Shown here: positions 9,752 to 18,495 of the stretch, one piece after another
Position numbering within the stretch: the first letter of the stretch is position 1
How the letters are laid out: every line of letters starts with the position of its first letter
The notes under the pieces: generated by a model
What the model was told of the DNA's origin: nothing
The model's input: the letters and a program-made list of their open reading frames with translations, nothing else
The model's database searches: none
Origin: Sphingomonas sanguinis
Lineage (GTDB): Bacteria > Pseudomonadota > Alphaproteobacteria > Sphingomonadales > Sphingomonadaceae
Length of the DNA: 64,000 nt
Direction of reading: 5' to 3'
Assembly (NCBI RefSeq): GCF_019297835.1
Contig: NZ_CP079203.1
Coordinates: forward strand, 3,214,501-3,278,500
Made by a program: the position numbers and the translations under genes

Positions 9752-9867
9752 ATCCCACCCCTCCGTTCAGGCTGAGCGAAGTCGAAGCCCACGCCCAGAC
9801 CTCGCCCCAAGCACAAAGGTCATCCCTTGGCCTTCGACTTCGCTCAGGCTGAACGGAGGGGTGGGAT
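9752..9867. repeat. Intergenic palindrome, CTTCGACTTCGCTCAG family, long-armed copy
   Basis: The gap between the RHH and PepSY genes contains two arms whose symmetry extends beyond the core: ATCCCACCCCTCCGTTCAG on the left and CTGAACGGAGGGGTGGGAT on the right, each followed inward by the GAGCGAAGTCGAAG core. The arms match for about 35 bases with one mismatch around a ~45-base loop. This is the most symmetrical copy in the window. Confidence 0.88.
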
Positions 9868-9894
9868 TTTGTCCGCGCCTCTGCGCGTACAAAA

Positions 9895-10140
9895 TCACCG
9901 CCGCAGGAACAACCACGACCGGATCGCACTCGCTAGATTGGGCGGGTCGTCCGCCCCGATCCGCAACGCGTCGATCTCCGCGACCAGCGCCGACAGCGGT
10001 AGGCCGTGCGCCACCGCGGCCTCTTCCAGCGCGGTCCAGAAGACCGGTTCCAGACTGATCGAGGTCTGGTGCCCGGCGATGGTGATCGAGCGTTTGACCG
10101 GACCGACGAATCCTTCCGCCGGGGCCGCGATCCGGCTCAT
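9895..10140 (-). CDS. ribbon-helix-helix domain protein (RHH_4 type)
   Basis: An 81-residue protein. Its centre, [20 protein letters not shown] followed by [26 protein letters not shown], has the beta-strand plus two helices of the RHH_4 family. Such proteins are common in alphaproteobacteria as single small genes and are predicted DNA binders. Its ATG overlaps the stop of cobT (ATGA), so it is the last gene of the cobS-cobT unit. The C-terminal IRSWLFLRR is basic and hydrophobic. Target DNA is unknown; autoregulation of the unit is possible. Confidence 0.85.
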   Translation of the reverse strand: MSRIAAPAEGFVGPVKRSITIAGHQTSISLEPVFWTALEEAAVAHGLPLSALVAEIDALRIGADDPPNLASAIRSWLFLRR

Positions 10141-11960
10141 TCGGTGTCGAACAGGCTGGCCAGCTGCTCGATGATCGTGCCGCCCAGCTGCTCGGCATCC
10201 ATGATCGTCACCGCGCGCGCATAATAGCGGGTCACGTCATGGCCGATGCCGATCGCGATCAGCTCGACCGGGCTCTTGCTCTCGATCCAGCCGATGACCT
10301 GGCGCAAATGCCGCTCCAGATAGCTGCCCGAATTGACCGACAGCGTCGAATCGTCGACCGGCGCACCGTCGGAGATGACCATCAGGATGCGCCGCTCCTC
10401 GGGCCGCGCGATCAAGCGGCTATGCGCCCACATCAGCGCCTCGCCGTCGATATTCTCCTTGAGCAGCCCCTCACGCATCATCAGGCCGAGATTGTTGCGC
10501 GCGCGCCGCCACGGCTCGTCGGCCTGTTTGTAGACGATGTGGCGGATGTCGTTCAGCCGCCCAGGCTGCGGCGGACGACCGGCCGCCAGCCAGGTCTCGC
10601 GACTCTGTCCGCCCTTCCAGGCACGAGTGGTGAAGCCGAGAATCTCAGTCTTCACCCCGCAGCGCTCCAGCGTGCGCGCGAGGATGTCGGCGGAGATGGC
10701 GGCGATGCCGATCGGCCGCCCGCGCATCGACCCGGAATTGTCGATCAGCAGGGTGACGACCGTATCGCGGAAATCGGTGTCGCGCTCGATCTTGTAGGAC
10801 AGCGACTGGCCAGGATTGACCACAACGCGGGCGAGGCGCGCGGCGTCGAGAATGCCTTCTTCCTGGTCGAAATCCCAGGACCGCGACTGTTGTGCCATCA
10901 ACCGGCGTTGCAAGCGGTTGGCGAGCTTCGACACCGCCGATTGCAGATGCGCCAGCTGCTGGTCGAGATAGCCGCGAAGCCGCGCCAGTTCGTCGGCGTC
11001 GCACAGTTCGCCCGCCGCGATCACCTCGTCATATTGGGTGGTCCAAGGCTTATAGTCGAATTGCGACGCCAGATCGTTGAGCGGGCGGTTGGGGCGGGTC
11101 GGCTGGCTGCCTTCGTCACCATCCTCGCCGGGTTCGCCGTCGAGATCGTCGAGCGAGTCCTGGCTCTGCTCCTGCGATTCGCCGTCCTCGCTGTCGGAGT
11201 CGCGCTTTTCGGCGCGGGCCTCGACCTCGCCTTCGCCCTGGCCCTGTTCGTCGTTATCCTCTTCGCTCTCGTCCTGCTGCTGTTCGTCCTCGCCTTCCTG
11301 ATCGTCGCCGCCTTCATCGGCCTGATCGGGCTCGGCGGGCGGCTCGGCGAGTTCGAGATCGGCGAGCATCTTGGCGGTCAGCGCCTGGAACGCCTTCTGA
11401 TCGTCCATCGCGCCCGCCAGCGAATCGAGGTTGGTCGCCCCCTCCAGCCAGTCGCGGACGAGCGCCAAGGCGGGCGCGGTTTCGGCAGGCGAAGGCCGCC
11501 CGGTCATCCGTTCCCGCAAGAGGAGCCCCAGCGCGGTCGACAAGGGTACCTCGTCGCGGTTGCGCGCACGGGTCAGCGGGTCGGAGCGCAACCGGACGTC
11601 CAGCGCATGGGCGAGATTGTCGCCGATCCCCGCATAGCCCCGCGCACCCAGCGCCTCGATCCGCGCCGTCTCGACCGCGTCATAGACCGCGCGCGCCACC
11701 GCCTCGACCGGGGCGGCCTTGGCGTGAAGCGCGGTGTCGTGCAGCTTCAGCCGCAGCGCGAAGGCGTCGGCGAACCCGCGCGCCTCGGCCACCTGTTCGG
11801 CGGGCAGTGCGCGGCCGGGCATGGGCACGCGGATATGCTTGCCCGAGGAGGTCGGCGCATCGGCGGTGAAGGCGAGTTCGACCTCCGGCTCCTGCGCGAT
11901 GGTGCGCGCCGTGCCGCCGAGGACCGCCTTGAACCGGTCGAGAGGGGTTTCGTTGCCCAA
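10137..11960 (-). CDS. cobT: CobT-type VWA protein (cobaltochelatase subunit-like)
   Basis: A ~607-residue protein of the CobT family. The N-terminal region [20 protein letters not shown] is followed by a long acidic, Gln-rich linker at about 215-300 and a C-terminal VWA domain with the MIDAS motif [13 protein letters not shown] near 395 and later [13 protein letters not shown]. With CobS it forms the AAA+ part of the aerobic cobalt chelatase; metal insertion itself needs CobN, absent from this window. I place the start at a TTG 5 bases after the cobS stop because the matching family N-terminus begins there; a longer frame overlaps cobS and reads as low-complexity Arg-rich sequence. Confidence 0.9.
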   Translation of the reverse strand: MGNETPLDRFKAVLGGTARTIAQEPEVELAFTADAPTSSGKHIRVPMPGRALPAEQVAEARGFADAFALRLKLHDTALHAKAAPVEAVARAVYDAVETARIEALGARGYAGIGDNLAHALDVRLRSDPLTRARNRDEVPLSTALGLLLRERMTGRPSPAETAPALALVRDWLEGATNLDSLAGAMDDQKAFQALTAKMLADLELAEPPAEPDQADEGGDDQEGEDEQQQDESEEDNDEQGQGEGEVEARAEKRDSDSEDGESQEQSQDSLDDLDGEPGEDGDEGSQPTRPNRPLNDLASQFDYKPWTTQYDEVIAAGELCDADELARLRGYLDQQLAHLQSAVSKLANRLQRRLMAQQSRSWDFDQEEGILDAARLARVVVNPGQSLSYKIERDTDFRDTVVTLLIDNSGSMRGRPIGIAAISADILARTLERCGVKTEILGFTTRAWKGGQSRETWLAAGRPPQPGRLNDIRHIVYKQADEPWRRARNNLGLMMREGLLKENIDGEALMWAHSRLIARPEERRILMVISDGAPVDDSTLSVNSGSYLERHLRQVIGWIESKSPVELIAIGIGHDVTRYYARAVTIMDAEQLGGTIIEQLASLFDTE

Positions 11961-11965
11961 GGGGA

Positions 11966-12970
11966 TCAGGCCCGGCCGACGACGCTTTCGGGCAGATCCT
12001 TGCCGAAGACGCGCTGATAATATTCCGCCACCAGCGCGCGTTCGTTCTCGTCGCACTTGTTGAGGAAGGACAGGCGGAAGGCAAAGCCCGGATCGCCGAA
12101 GATCAGCGTATTCTGCGCCCAGGTGATGACCGTGCGAGGGCTCATCACGGTCGAGATGTCGCCGTTGACGAAGCCCTTGCGGGTCATGTCGGCGACGCGG
12201 ACCATGTTCTCGACCAGTTGCTTGCCGTCGGGCTTGTCATATTCGCCCGACTTGGCGAGCACGATCTGCGCCTCGGTGACGGCGGGCAGATAGTTGAGCG
12301 TGACCACGATGTTCCAGCGGTCCATCTGGCCCTGGTTGATCTGCTGCGTGCCGTGATACAGCCCGCTGGTGTCGCCCAGACCCACCGTGTTGGCGGTGGC
12401 GAACAGGCGGAACCACTTGTTCGGGCGGATTACCCGGTTCTGGTCGAGCAGGGTCAGCTTGCCCTCGGTCTCCAGCACGCGCTGGATCACGAACATCACG
12501 TCGGGGCGGCCCGCATCATATTCGTCGAAGACGAGCGCGGTCGGGGTCTGGAGCGCCCAGGGGAGCAGGCCCTCACGGAATTCGGTCACCTGCTGCCCGT
12601 CCTTCAGGACGATAGCATCGCGGCCGATCAGGTCGATACGGCTGATATGCGCGTCCAGGTTGATACGGATGCACGGCCAGTTGAGGCGGGCGGCGACCTG
12701 TTCGATATGGCTCGACTTGCCGGTGCCGTGATAGCCCTGCACCATCACGCGGCGGTTGTGCGCGAAACCGGCCAGGATCGCCAGCGTGGTGTCGGGATCG
12801 AACACATAGGCGGGATCGAGATCGGGGACGCGCTCGTCCGACACCGAAAAGGCCGGAACCTCCATATCGGTATCGATGCCGAACAGGTCGCGCACCGACA
12901 CCATCTTGTCGGGTGCATCGAGAATCGTCGTATCGCGGCTGTCGGGAAGCGTATTCGGGATGTTGGTCAT
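11966..12970 (-). CDS. cobS: CobS-type AAA+ ATPase (cobaltochelatase subunit-like)
   Basis: A 334-residue MoxR/CobS-type AAA+ ATPase. Walker A is seen in [15 protein letters not shown] near residue 80, Walker B in [18 protein letters not shown] near 147, and sensor residues in [21 protein letters not shown] near 188. The N-terminal segment [19 protein letters not shown] is typical of CobS. It probably assembles into a ring that works with the downstream CobT. No corrin-pathway gene lies nearby, so whether the pair serves cobalt insertion or another MoxR-VWA chaperone job cannot be decided from here. Confidence 0.92.
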   Translation of the reverse strand: MTNIPNTLPDSRDTTILDAPDKMVSVRDLFGIDTDMEVPAFSVSDERVPDLDPAYVFDPDTTLAILAGFAHNRRVMVQGYHGTGKSSHIEQVAARLNWPCIRINLDAHISRIDLIGRDAIVLKDGQQVTEFREGLLPWALQTPTALVFDEYDAGRPDVMFVIQRVLETEGKLTLLDQNRVIRPNKWFRLFATANTVGLGDTSGLYHGTQQINQGQMDRWNIVVTLNYLPAVTEAQIVLAKSGEYDKPDGKQLVENMVRVADMTRKGFVNGDISTVMSPRTVITWAQNTLIFGDPGFAFRLSFLNKCDENERALVAEYYQRVFGKDLPESVVGRA

Positions 12971-13162
12971 CAGGCCCTCGTCTCGTCGCTCAACGCCTTA
13001 AGCCAAGCGCGGCTCCCTACTCAATGGCGGTGATCGCAGGAAATGGGTCTTCCGGCGATTGCGGGGCGACGGCTTCGCGGTCATCCTCCCGCCACCGAAT
13101 CGCGAGTCGGGACGATGGGCAAGCTGTTCATCTGTCACGCTAAATAAGCGGGTGGGGGGATC

Positions 13163-13927
13163 ATGGCGAATTTCATCTGGTACGAATTGCTGACCGACGA
13201 CATCGCGGCGGCACAGGATTTCTATGCCCGCGTCATCGGCTGGCAGGTCGGCGACAGCGGCATCGCGGGAATCGACTATCGTATCTTCGCGACTCCCGAG
13301 GGCGAGGCCATCGGCGGCCTGATGCAGCGGCCCGAGGGTGCGCCGGGCAAGCCGGTCTGGTTCGGATACCTGCCCGTGGTCGATGTCGACGAGTCGCTGG
13401 GCGCCATCGTCGAGGATGGCGGACAGGTGCTGATGCCCGCCTGGACGATGGACGGGGTGGGGCGGATGGCGCTGGTTGCCGATCCGTTGGGCGCGCCCTT
13501 CTACATCATGGCGCCGCAGGACCCGCAGCCTTCGCGCGCCTTCGTCGAGCACGGCACCGGCCCGGCGACCGGCCATGTCGTCTGGAACGAGCGGATCGCC
13601 AGCGACCCCGACCGGGCGCTGGCCTTTTTCGGGCGGCATTTCGGCTGGAGCCATCAGGGCGGGATGCCGATGGGCGAGCTGGGCGAATATCGCTTCCTGG
13701 CCGATGGGCCGGTGATGCTGGGCGCGCTGATGGGCGTGCCGCCGGGGGGAGAGCCGGGCTGGCATTTCTATTTCGCGGTGGGCGATATCGACGCCGCGGC
13801 GGCGCGTGTGACCGATGCGGGCGGTACGATCGAGTTCGGGCCGATGGAAATTTCGGGCGGGGACTATTCGCTGTCCGCCCGCGACCCGCAGGGCGCACGA
13901 TTCGGACTGGTCGGGCCGAGGAAGTAA
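13163..13927 (+). CDS. VOC-family protein, two-domain
   Basis: A 254-residue cytosolic protein of two tandem vicinal-oxygen-chelate folds. Repeat one begins FIWYELLTDDIAAAQDFYAR and repeat two VVWNERIASDPDRALAFFGR; each ends with a GxxYSLSARDPQGARFG-like or ALVADPLGAPFYIM strand. Members include glyoxalase-like and hydroxylase-like proteins but the architecture is shared with many uncharacterised ones. It lies between cobS and the J-domain gene on the opposite strand to both and is followed by a dispersed palindrome, so it looks inserted into an otherwise conserved block. Confidence 0.85.
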   Translation: MANFIWYELLTDDIAAAQDFYARVIGWQVGDSGIAGIDYRIFATPEGEAIGGLMQRPEGAPGKPVWFGYLPVVDVDESLGAIVEDGGQVLMPAWTMDGVGRMALVADPLGAPFYIMAPQDPQPSRAFVEHGTGPATGHVVWNERIASDPDRALAFFGRHFGWSHQGGMPMGELGEYRFLADGPVMLGALMGVPPGGEPGWHFYFAVGDIDAAAARVTDAGGTIEFGPMEISGGDYSLSARDPQGARFGLVGPRK

Positions 13928-13929
13928 TG

Positions 13930-14044
13930 ATCCTCCCCTGTAAGGGGAGGGGGACCAGCGAAGCTGGTGGAGGGGTGTCCCCGCTGATGGTGACACCCCT
14001 CCGTCAGTCCTGCGGACTGCCACCTCCCCTTACAGGGGAGGAAT
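13930..14044. repeat. Intergenic palindrome, CCTCCCCT family, copy 2
   Basis: It fills the gap between the convergent VOC and J-domain genes. The ends are TCCTCCCCTGTAAGGGGAGG and CCTCCCCTTACAGGGGAGGA, inverted copies of each other. The interior repeats the GGTGGAGGGGTGTCCC and CTCCGTCAG pieces of the copy at 1.0 kb. It could also serve as a bidirectional terminator. Confidence 0.87.
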
Positions 14045-14050
14045 TAGGGG

Positions 14051-14665
14051 TCACGCGAATGCGGGTGCCTGGCGTAACTGCTGATACGCCGCGATGACCT
14101 TTTGCAGCCGCCCTTCGTGGCTCCGATCCCCGCCATTGCGGTCGGGGTGATAGCGTCGCACCAGTTCGCTATAGCGCCGCCGCAGCATCCCGCGATCGGC
14201 ATCCGCCTCCAGCCCCAGCACCTTCAGGCTCTCGCGGTCCTGGCCCGACAGCGGCTTGCCGTCCTTGCGCTCGGGCGCGGCCTCCCGGCGATAGCGTGCG
14301 GCGATGGCATCCAGGGGATCGGAGAAATCGGCCCAGCGCGGGCCCGGATCGGTGCCGCCTTGCGCAAAGGCCCGCGTCTCGCGCTCCCAGCCCGCATAGG
14401 GGCGCTGGGCGCGGTGAATCTCGTCGGCGCTCATCCCGTCGAAGAAATTATAGCGGCTGTTGAACGCGCGGACATGCTCCAGGCAGAACCAGCGGAACTG
14501 GCCCGGCCCGTCGCCGCTGCGCGCACCTTCGGGCGGGGGCGCGCGAAATTCGCCCGCTTCCTGGCATCCGGCATGGTCGCAGGCGCGGCCGGTGTTTTCG
14601 ACCCGGCCGTGAAAACGCGGGCTGGGTTTGTCCTTGGGTGTTTCGCTGCTCGACCGACGCGCCAC
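14051..14665 (-). CDS. J-domain (DnaJ-like) protein
   Basis: A 204-residue co-chaperone with a C-terminal J-domain: LKVLGLEADADRGMLRRRYS, then the invariant HPD in VRRYHPDRNGGDRSHE and LQKVIAAYQQL. The N-terminal ~130 residues contain CDHAGCQEAGEFRAPPP and the segment FRWFCLEHVRAFNSRYNFFDGM, an arrangement found in the alphaproteobacterial relatives that sit between bolA and cobS. Two Cys pairs (CDHAGC, FCLEH) might bind zinc. Partner is presumably DnaK. It is divergent from bolA with ~40 bases between the starts. Confidence 0.9.
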   Translation of the reverse strand: MARRSSSETPKDKPSPRFHGRVENTGRACDHAGCQEAGEFRAPPPEGARSGDGPGQFRWFCLEHVRAFNSRYNFFDGMSADEIHRAQRPYAGWERETRAFAQGGTDPGPRWADFSDPLDAIAARYRREAAPERKDGKPLSGQDRESLKVLGLEADADRGMLRRRYSELVRRYHPDRNGGDRSHEGRLQKVIAAYQQLRQAPAFA

Positions 14666-14705
14666 GGCTATCCGCTTGTCCCGAAAAACCGTCTATATAG
14701 GGGCC

Positions 14706-14990
14706 ATGACCGATATCACCACCGCTCCAGTCGCCGATCAGATCACCGCCCGCCTGACCCAGACGCTGGCCCCTACCCATCTGGAAGTCATCAACGAAAG
14801 CGCGATGCATCGCGGCCATCTGGGCGATGACGGCACGGGCGAGAGCCATTTTCGCGTCATCGTCGAATCGCCCGCTTTCTCCGGCCAGTCGCGCGTCGCC
14901 CGACAGCGGATGGTGAACCACGCGCTCGCCGATCTGTTGTCCGAGCGCATCCACGCGCTGGCGATCAGCGCGAAGGCGCCCGGAGAATAA
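14706..14990 (+). CDS. bolA: BolA-family protein
   Basis: A 94-residue protein of the BolA/IbaG fold. The core LEVINESAMHRGHLGDDGTGESHFRVIVES holds the typical helix-loop-strand with the conserved His that helps a partner monothiol glutaredoxin hold a [2Fe-2S] cluster, and is followed by GQSRVARQRMVNHALADLL. Known roles for the family are iron homeostasis and stress morphology. The start is the ATG giving MTDITTAPVADQI. The next gene begins 4 bases downstream, so it heads a four-gene run bolA-GST-NUDIX-pirin. Confidence 0.93.
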   Translation: MTDITTAPVADQITARLTQTLAPTHLEVINESAMHRGHLGDDGTGESHFRVIVESPAFSGQSRVARQRMVNHALADLLSERIHALAISAKAPGE

Positions 14991-14994
14991 GCAT

Positions 14995-15687
14995 ATGCCC
15001 TATGATCTGTGGTACTGGCCCGGCCTGCCGGGACGCGGTGAGTTCGTCCGGCTGACGCTGGAGGCCGCAGGTCTGCCCTACCGCGATCGGGGCGTGGAGG
15101 AGGGCACGGAGGCGTTGCTCGCCGATATGCGCAAGGGCGCGCATCTACCCTTCGCACCGCCGTATCTGCGCACCGAAGGCCAGGCGATCGCGCAGGTCGC
15201 CAACATCCTCCACTGGCTGACCGAACGGCACGATCTGGCGCCGGTAGGTGACCGCGTCTGGCTGGATCAGCTGCAACTGACGATCAGCGATATGGTGGCC
15301 GAGGTGCACAACGTCCATCACCCGGTCGCGATGATGGCCTATTACCACGAACAGAAGCCGGAGGCCGCGCGCGCCGCCGAACAGTTCCGTGCGGAGCGGT
15401 TGCCGAAATTCCTCGGCTATTTCGAGGATGCGTTGGGCGACCGCGATTGGATGGCGGGCGGGCGCTGGTCGCCCGTCGACACCTCACTGTTCCAGGTGAT
15501 CGCGGGGCTGCGCTATATGTTTCCCCGGCGGATGGCGGCGGTCGAGGACGAGTATCCCGCGCTCGTCGGCTTGCACGACCGCGTGAAAGCCCTGCCGGGC
15601 ATCGCCGCCTATCTGGACAGCGAGCGGCGACAGGCGTTCAATGAGGACGGAATTTTCCGCCATTATCCGGAGCTTGACGCCGAATGA
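14995..15687 (+). CDS. glutathione S-transferase family protein
   Basis: A 230-residue protein with an N-terminal thioredoxin-like half starting MPYDLWYWPGLPGRGEFVR, resembling the YxxxxGRGE start of alpha/mu/sigma-class enzymes, and an all-helical C-terminal half (LQLTISDMVAEVHNVHHP onward to WSPVDTSLFQVIAGL, the N-capping and hydrophobic staple region). The Tyr near residue 6 is the likely thiolate-stabilising residue. It lies in a tight operon between bolA and a NUDIX gene and overlaps the latter by 4 bases. Substrate is not predictable. Confidence 0.88.
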   Translation: MPYDLWYWPGLPGRGEFVRLTLEAAGLPYRDRGVEEGTEALLADMRKGAHLPFAPPYLRTEGQAIAQVANILHWLTERHDLAPVGDRVWLDQLQLTISDMVAEVHNVHHPVAMMAYYHEQKPEAARAAEQFRAERLPKFLGYFEDALGDRDWMAGGRWSPVDTSLFQVIAGLRYMFPRRMAAVEDEYPALVGLHDRVKALPGIAAYLDSERRQAFNEDGIFRHYPELDAE

Positions 15688-16145
15688 CCCGCTTGCCCCG
15701 TCCCGCCGCGCGCATCCTGCTGGTCGATGCGGTGGGCCGGACCCTGATGTTCCGCTTCACCCCCGATGATCGCCCGCCCTTCTGGTGCACGCCCGGCGGC
15801 GCGGTCGATCCGGGCGAGAGTTACGAACAGGCCGCGCGCCGCGAGTTGCTGGAGGAAACCGGGCTGGACCGCGATTGCGGGCCGCAGGTCGCGCGGCGGC
15901 AGGTCGAGTTCCTGACCATCGAGGGTGTCGAGGTCGAGGCGGACGAGCGTTACTTCCGCGTCGACATCGATGCGCATGAGGTGAACGGCGCGGGCCACAC
16001 CGCCCTCGAACAGCGGGTGATGCAGAGCTGGCGCTGGTTCACACGCGACGAGCTGGCCGCGCACACCGAACCCTATTTCCCGACCGACCTGATCGAGCTG
16101 CTCGCCGCGACGGAGCCGGCCCCCACGGAGCAACCCCATGTTTGA
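15684..16145 (+). CDS. NUDIX hydrolase
   Basis: A 153-residue pyrophosphohydrolase. The NUDIX box is complete: GGAVDPGESYEQAARRELLE then ETGL at residues ~35-57, giving the two metal-binding glutamates. The N-terminal RPAARILLVDAVGRTLMFRF and the C-terminal SWRWFTRDELAAHTEPYFP are typical of the family's NTP or nucleotide-sugar cleaning enzymes. The start overlaps the GST stop (ATGA) and the end overlaps the pirin gene by 8 bases. Confidence 0.92.
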   Translation: MTRLPRPAARILLVDAVGRTLMFRFTPDDRPPFWCTPGGAVDPGESYEQAARRELLEETGLDRDCGPQVARRQVEFLTIEGVEVEADERYFRVDIDAHEVNGAGHTALEQRVMQSWRWFTRDELAAHTEPYFPTDLIELLAATEPAPTEQPHV

Positions 16146-17037
16146 CGATTTCCTGCTGCGCACGCTGCAACCCTCCAGCCATGATCTGGGCGGGTTCAAG
16201 GTCCACCGCACGCTGCCCAACAAGGAGCGGACGATGGTCGGCCCCTTCATCTTCTTCGACCAGATGGGGCCGGCGCAGCTGCTGCCCGGTTCGGGGATTG
16301 ACGTGCGGCCGCATCCGCATATCAACCTGTCGACCGTTACCTATCTGTTCGACGGCGCGATCGGGCATCGCGATTCGCTGGGCAGCGATCTGGTCATCGA
16401 GCCGGGGGCGGTGAACCTGATGACGGCGGGCAGCGGCATAGTCCATTCCGAACGCTCCCCCGGCGAGGTCCGGCCGCAGGGGCCGACGCTGTCGGGCATC
16501 CAGACCTGGCTGGCGATGCCCGAGGCGCAGGAGGAAATCGACCCGGCCTTCGAACATATCCCCGCCGAGGCGCTGCCGGAGATTCAGGGGCAGGGTGCTA
16601 CCGCGCGGGTCATCATGGGCGAACTCTGGGGACAACGCGCGCCGACGACCACCTATGCGGGCACCATCTATGCCGACATCGCGCTGGAGCCGGGCGGGAG
16701 CATCCCCATCGATTCGTCCGCCGAGGAACGTGCCGTCTATTGCGCGCTGGGCGAGGCGAGCCTGGAGGGCATGACGCTGGAGCCGCAGCGGCTCTATATC
16801 CTGAAGCCGGGCATCGCGGCGACCTTGCGGTCCGAAAGTGGTGGCCGGGTCATGCTGTGCGGGGGCGATGCCTTCACGACGCCGCGGCATGTGTGGTGGA
16901 ACTTCGTATCCTCCCGTCGCGAGCGGATCGAGGAAGCCAAGCGGGCTTGGCGCGCGCGAGAGTTTCCGACCGTGCCGGGGGATGATCTGGAGCGGATCGA
17001 GATTCCGGAGATTCCGAAGACTGTCAGCTATCCGTGA
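16138..17037 (+). CDS. pirin family protein
   Basis: A 299-residue bicupin protein. The pirin iron site is seen in RPHPHINLSTVTYLFDGAI (His residues near 59-61) and GSGIVHSERSPGE (His near 103), with a Glu further on. The N-terminal GGFKVHRTLPNKERTMVGPF and FFDQMGP are typical. Some members have quercetin dioxygenase activity and others bind regulators; which applies here is unknown. It is the last gene of the bolA run. Confidence 0.93.
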   Translation: MFDDFLLRTLQPSSHDLGGFKVHRTLPNKERTMVGPFIFFDQMGPAQLLPGSGIDVRPHPHINLSTVTYLFDGAIGHRDSLGSDLVIEPGAVNLMTAGSGIVHSERSPGEVRPQGPTLSGIQTWLAMPEAQEEIDPAFEHIPAEALPEIQGQGATARVIMGELWGQRAPTTTYAGTIYADIALEPGGSIPIDSSAEERAVYCALGEASLEGMTLEPQRLYILKPGIAATLRSESGGRVMLCGGDAFTTPRHVWWNFVSSRRERIEEAKRAWRAREFPTVPGDDLERIEIPEIPKTVSYP

Positions 17038-17097
17038 GGGGGGTGGGGAGGCCTAAAGGGCAAGGGCCACAGGCCGTTCCCTCTGCGAGGCGCCTTA

Positions 17098-17200
17098 CCC
17101 TCCCCCAGCCCCTCCCGCCTGCGGGAGGGGAGTGATTGGGGCGTGGGATCGGGGTCCGGAATACCAAACCCCGTTCAGCCTGAGCGAAGTCGAAGGCCAC
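17098..17200. repeat. Pair of intergenic repeat elements after the pirin gene
   Basis: The ~235-base gap before tRNA-Phe has a compact hairpin CCCCTCCCGCCTGCGGGAGGGG (palindromic through its centre) at about 17110-17131, then a single arm of the CGTTCAGCCTGAGCGAAGTC family at 17171-17200. The first can act as a terminator for the pirin operon. Unlike other gaps only one arm of the second family is present. Confidence 0.75.
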
Positions 17201-17273
17201 GGGCTAACATCAGACACACAAAAACAGTCCGTCAAACAACGAACCGCTAAAGCACCATCAATTTAGGAAAAAA

Positions 17274-17349
17274 TGGTGCCCAAGGGCGGGATCGAACCAC
17301 CGACACTGCGATTTTCAGTCGCATGCTCTACCAACTGAGCTACTTGGGC
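17274..17349 (-). tRNA. tRNA-Phe (GAA)
   Basis: The reverse strand folds as a 76-nt tRNA. The acceptor stem pairs GCCCAAG with CTTGGGC and the 3' CCA is encoded. The D-arm reads AGCTCAGTTGGTAGAGC, the anticodon stem-loop GCGACTGAAAATCGC gives anticodon GAA with the standard purine at 37, and the T-arm is GGTGGTTCGATCCCGCC (TTCGATC). This is phenylalanine. It lies just downstream of yacG on the same strand. Confidence 0.97.
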
Positions 17350-17380
17350 CCACACCGCGATTGCGATTGGAGGCGTGCCT

Positions 17381-17548
17381 TTACGGGTGGCTTTCGCCGG
17401 TGTCCAGCCCCTCTTCGTCATTTTCTTTGACCGGAATGCGATAACCTTCGCCCAGCCATTGCAGCAGGTCGCGATCCTTGCACCCGCGCGAACAGAAGGG
17501 GGCGTGTTCGGCGGCGGTCGGTTTGTCGCAGATCGGGCAGGTGGTCAT
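17381..17548 (-). CDS. yacG: DNA gyrase inhibitor YacG (zinc protein)
   Basis: A 55-residue protein found by translating the reverse strand. It begins MTTCPICDKP and has the second cysteine pair in FCSRGCKDRDLLQWL, giving the four-Cys zinc site CxxC...CxxxC of YacG, then the acidic tail VKENDEEGLDTGESHP. E. coli YacG binds GyrB and blocks DNA binding. Its ATG overlaps the stop of the RNase gene (ATGA), so it ends the infA-maf-RNase-yacG unit. Confidence 0.9.
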   Translation of the reverse strand: MTTCPICDKPTAAEHAPFCSRGCKDRDLLQWLGEGYRIPVKENDEEGLDTGESHP

Positions 17549-18495
17549 GAGCGTTCCAATAGCAGGGGACGGCCGGTGCGGCGTTCCAGCGCCGCGCGCC
17601 AGTCGGGATTCGCCATCAACCGGTCATGCACGGGGCCGGAGACGCGATAGGTCGGCGCAGGACCGGGCGGCTCGCGTTCCCAAAGCCGGAGCAGCGCGCG
17701 CGCACGGGCGCCGACGGGGTCGATGCCCAGGCGCTCAGGGATCGAGGCGCGGGGGCGCGGGCGGACGATCTGGAGAAAGCCGAACCCGTTGACCGCCGTC
17801 CGCTCGAAGGGGAGGGGGAGGGCGGCATCCAGCGCCTCGGCCACGGCCTGGCGCGGTCCCTTGCCCTCCAGCGTGGGGAAATCGATGCCGATCGACCCAC
17901 CGATGCCGTGGCGCAGGATCGCCTCCGCCACGGCCCGCGCGGCGGCGATCGACAGCGGTTCGTGCGGGGGCGAGCCGTCGACGTCGAACAGCGTCATCGC
18001 CGGGGTCGGCGTCATGCGCAGCACGCCCGCGCCGAATCCGATCTCGCCCGTCACCGCCTCGTCGAGCAGTTCGGACCAGCCTGCCGCTTCCAGATCGTCT
18101 GGTTGATGCGGCAGCGACTCGCGCACGGGCAGCCCGCTCGCGGCGATTCGCGCGTGTAGATCGGGGCCGGGGGCAGGGCGCGCGTCTTCGGGGGCGAATT
18201 GCGCCTTGGGCAGCTTGGCGCGGCCGCGTTCGGGAATCGCCTCGCGCGTGACGATGACCGTCAGCGCCGACCCTTGCGTCATGCCCTTTGGCACCGGCGC
18301 CAGCAGCACGTCGCCGCCCTGCGCCAACGTCACCCGACCCTGCCGGCCGGGCAGCAGCTCGACCAGCCGCCCCTCGGCCACCGTACCGACGCTCAGCGTG
18401 TCCGTCAGCTCGATCGCGGCCCGGACGATGCGGCCGTCCTCGACCAGCGCGGCGCGCGCCTCGCCGATACCGGCCTCATAGAGCCATTCAGACAA
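17545..18495 (-). CDS. compact RNase E/G-like protein
   Basis: A 316-residue protein related to the catalytic domain of RNase E/G but well below the ~480 residues of RNase G. The N-terminal S1-like part (VGTVAEGRLVELLPGRQGRVTL) is short. The two catalytic aspartate regions survive: MTLFDVDGS near residues 168-174 and GSIGIDFPTLEGKG near 200-212. The C-terminal zinc-link cysteines are absent and only FERTAVNGFGFLQIVRPR plus a short tail remain. The start is a TTG overlapping maf by 8 bases. It probably cuts RNA, but quaternary state and substrates may differ from RNase E. Confidence 0.85.
   Translation of the reverse strand: MSEWLYEAGIGEARAALVEDGRIVRAAIELTDTLSVGTVAEGRLVELLPGRQGRVTLAQGGDVLLAPVPKGMTQGSALTVIVTREAIPERGRAKLPKAQFAPEDARPAPGPDLHARIAASGLPVRESLPHQPDDLEAAGWSELLDEAVTGEIGFGAGVLRMTPTPAMTLFDVDGSPPHEPLSIAAARAVAEAILRHGIGGSIGIDFPTLEGKGPRQAVAEALDAALPLPFERTAVNGFGFLQIVRPRPRASIPERLGIDPVGARARALLRLWEREPPGPAPTYRVSGPVHDRLMANPDWRAALERRTGRPLLLERS

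Noticed and set aside
10239..12017. A 592-codon open frame on the + strand antisense to cobT
   Set aside because: High-GC third positions keep the antisense frame open; the product has no recognisable domain and the cobT frame has clear CobT motifs.
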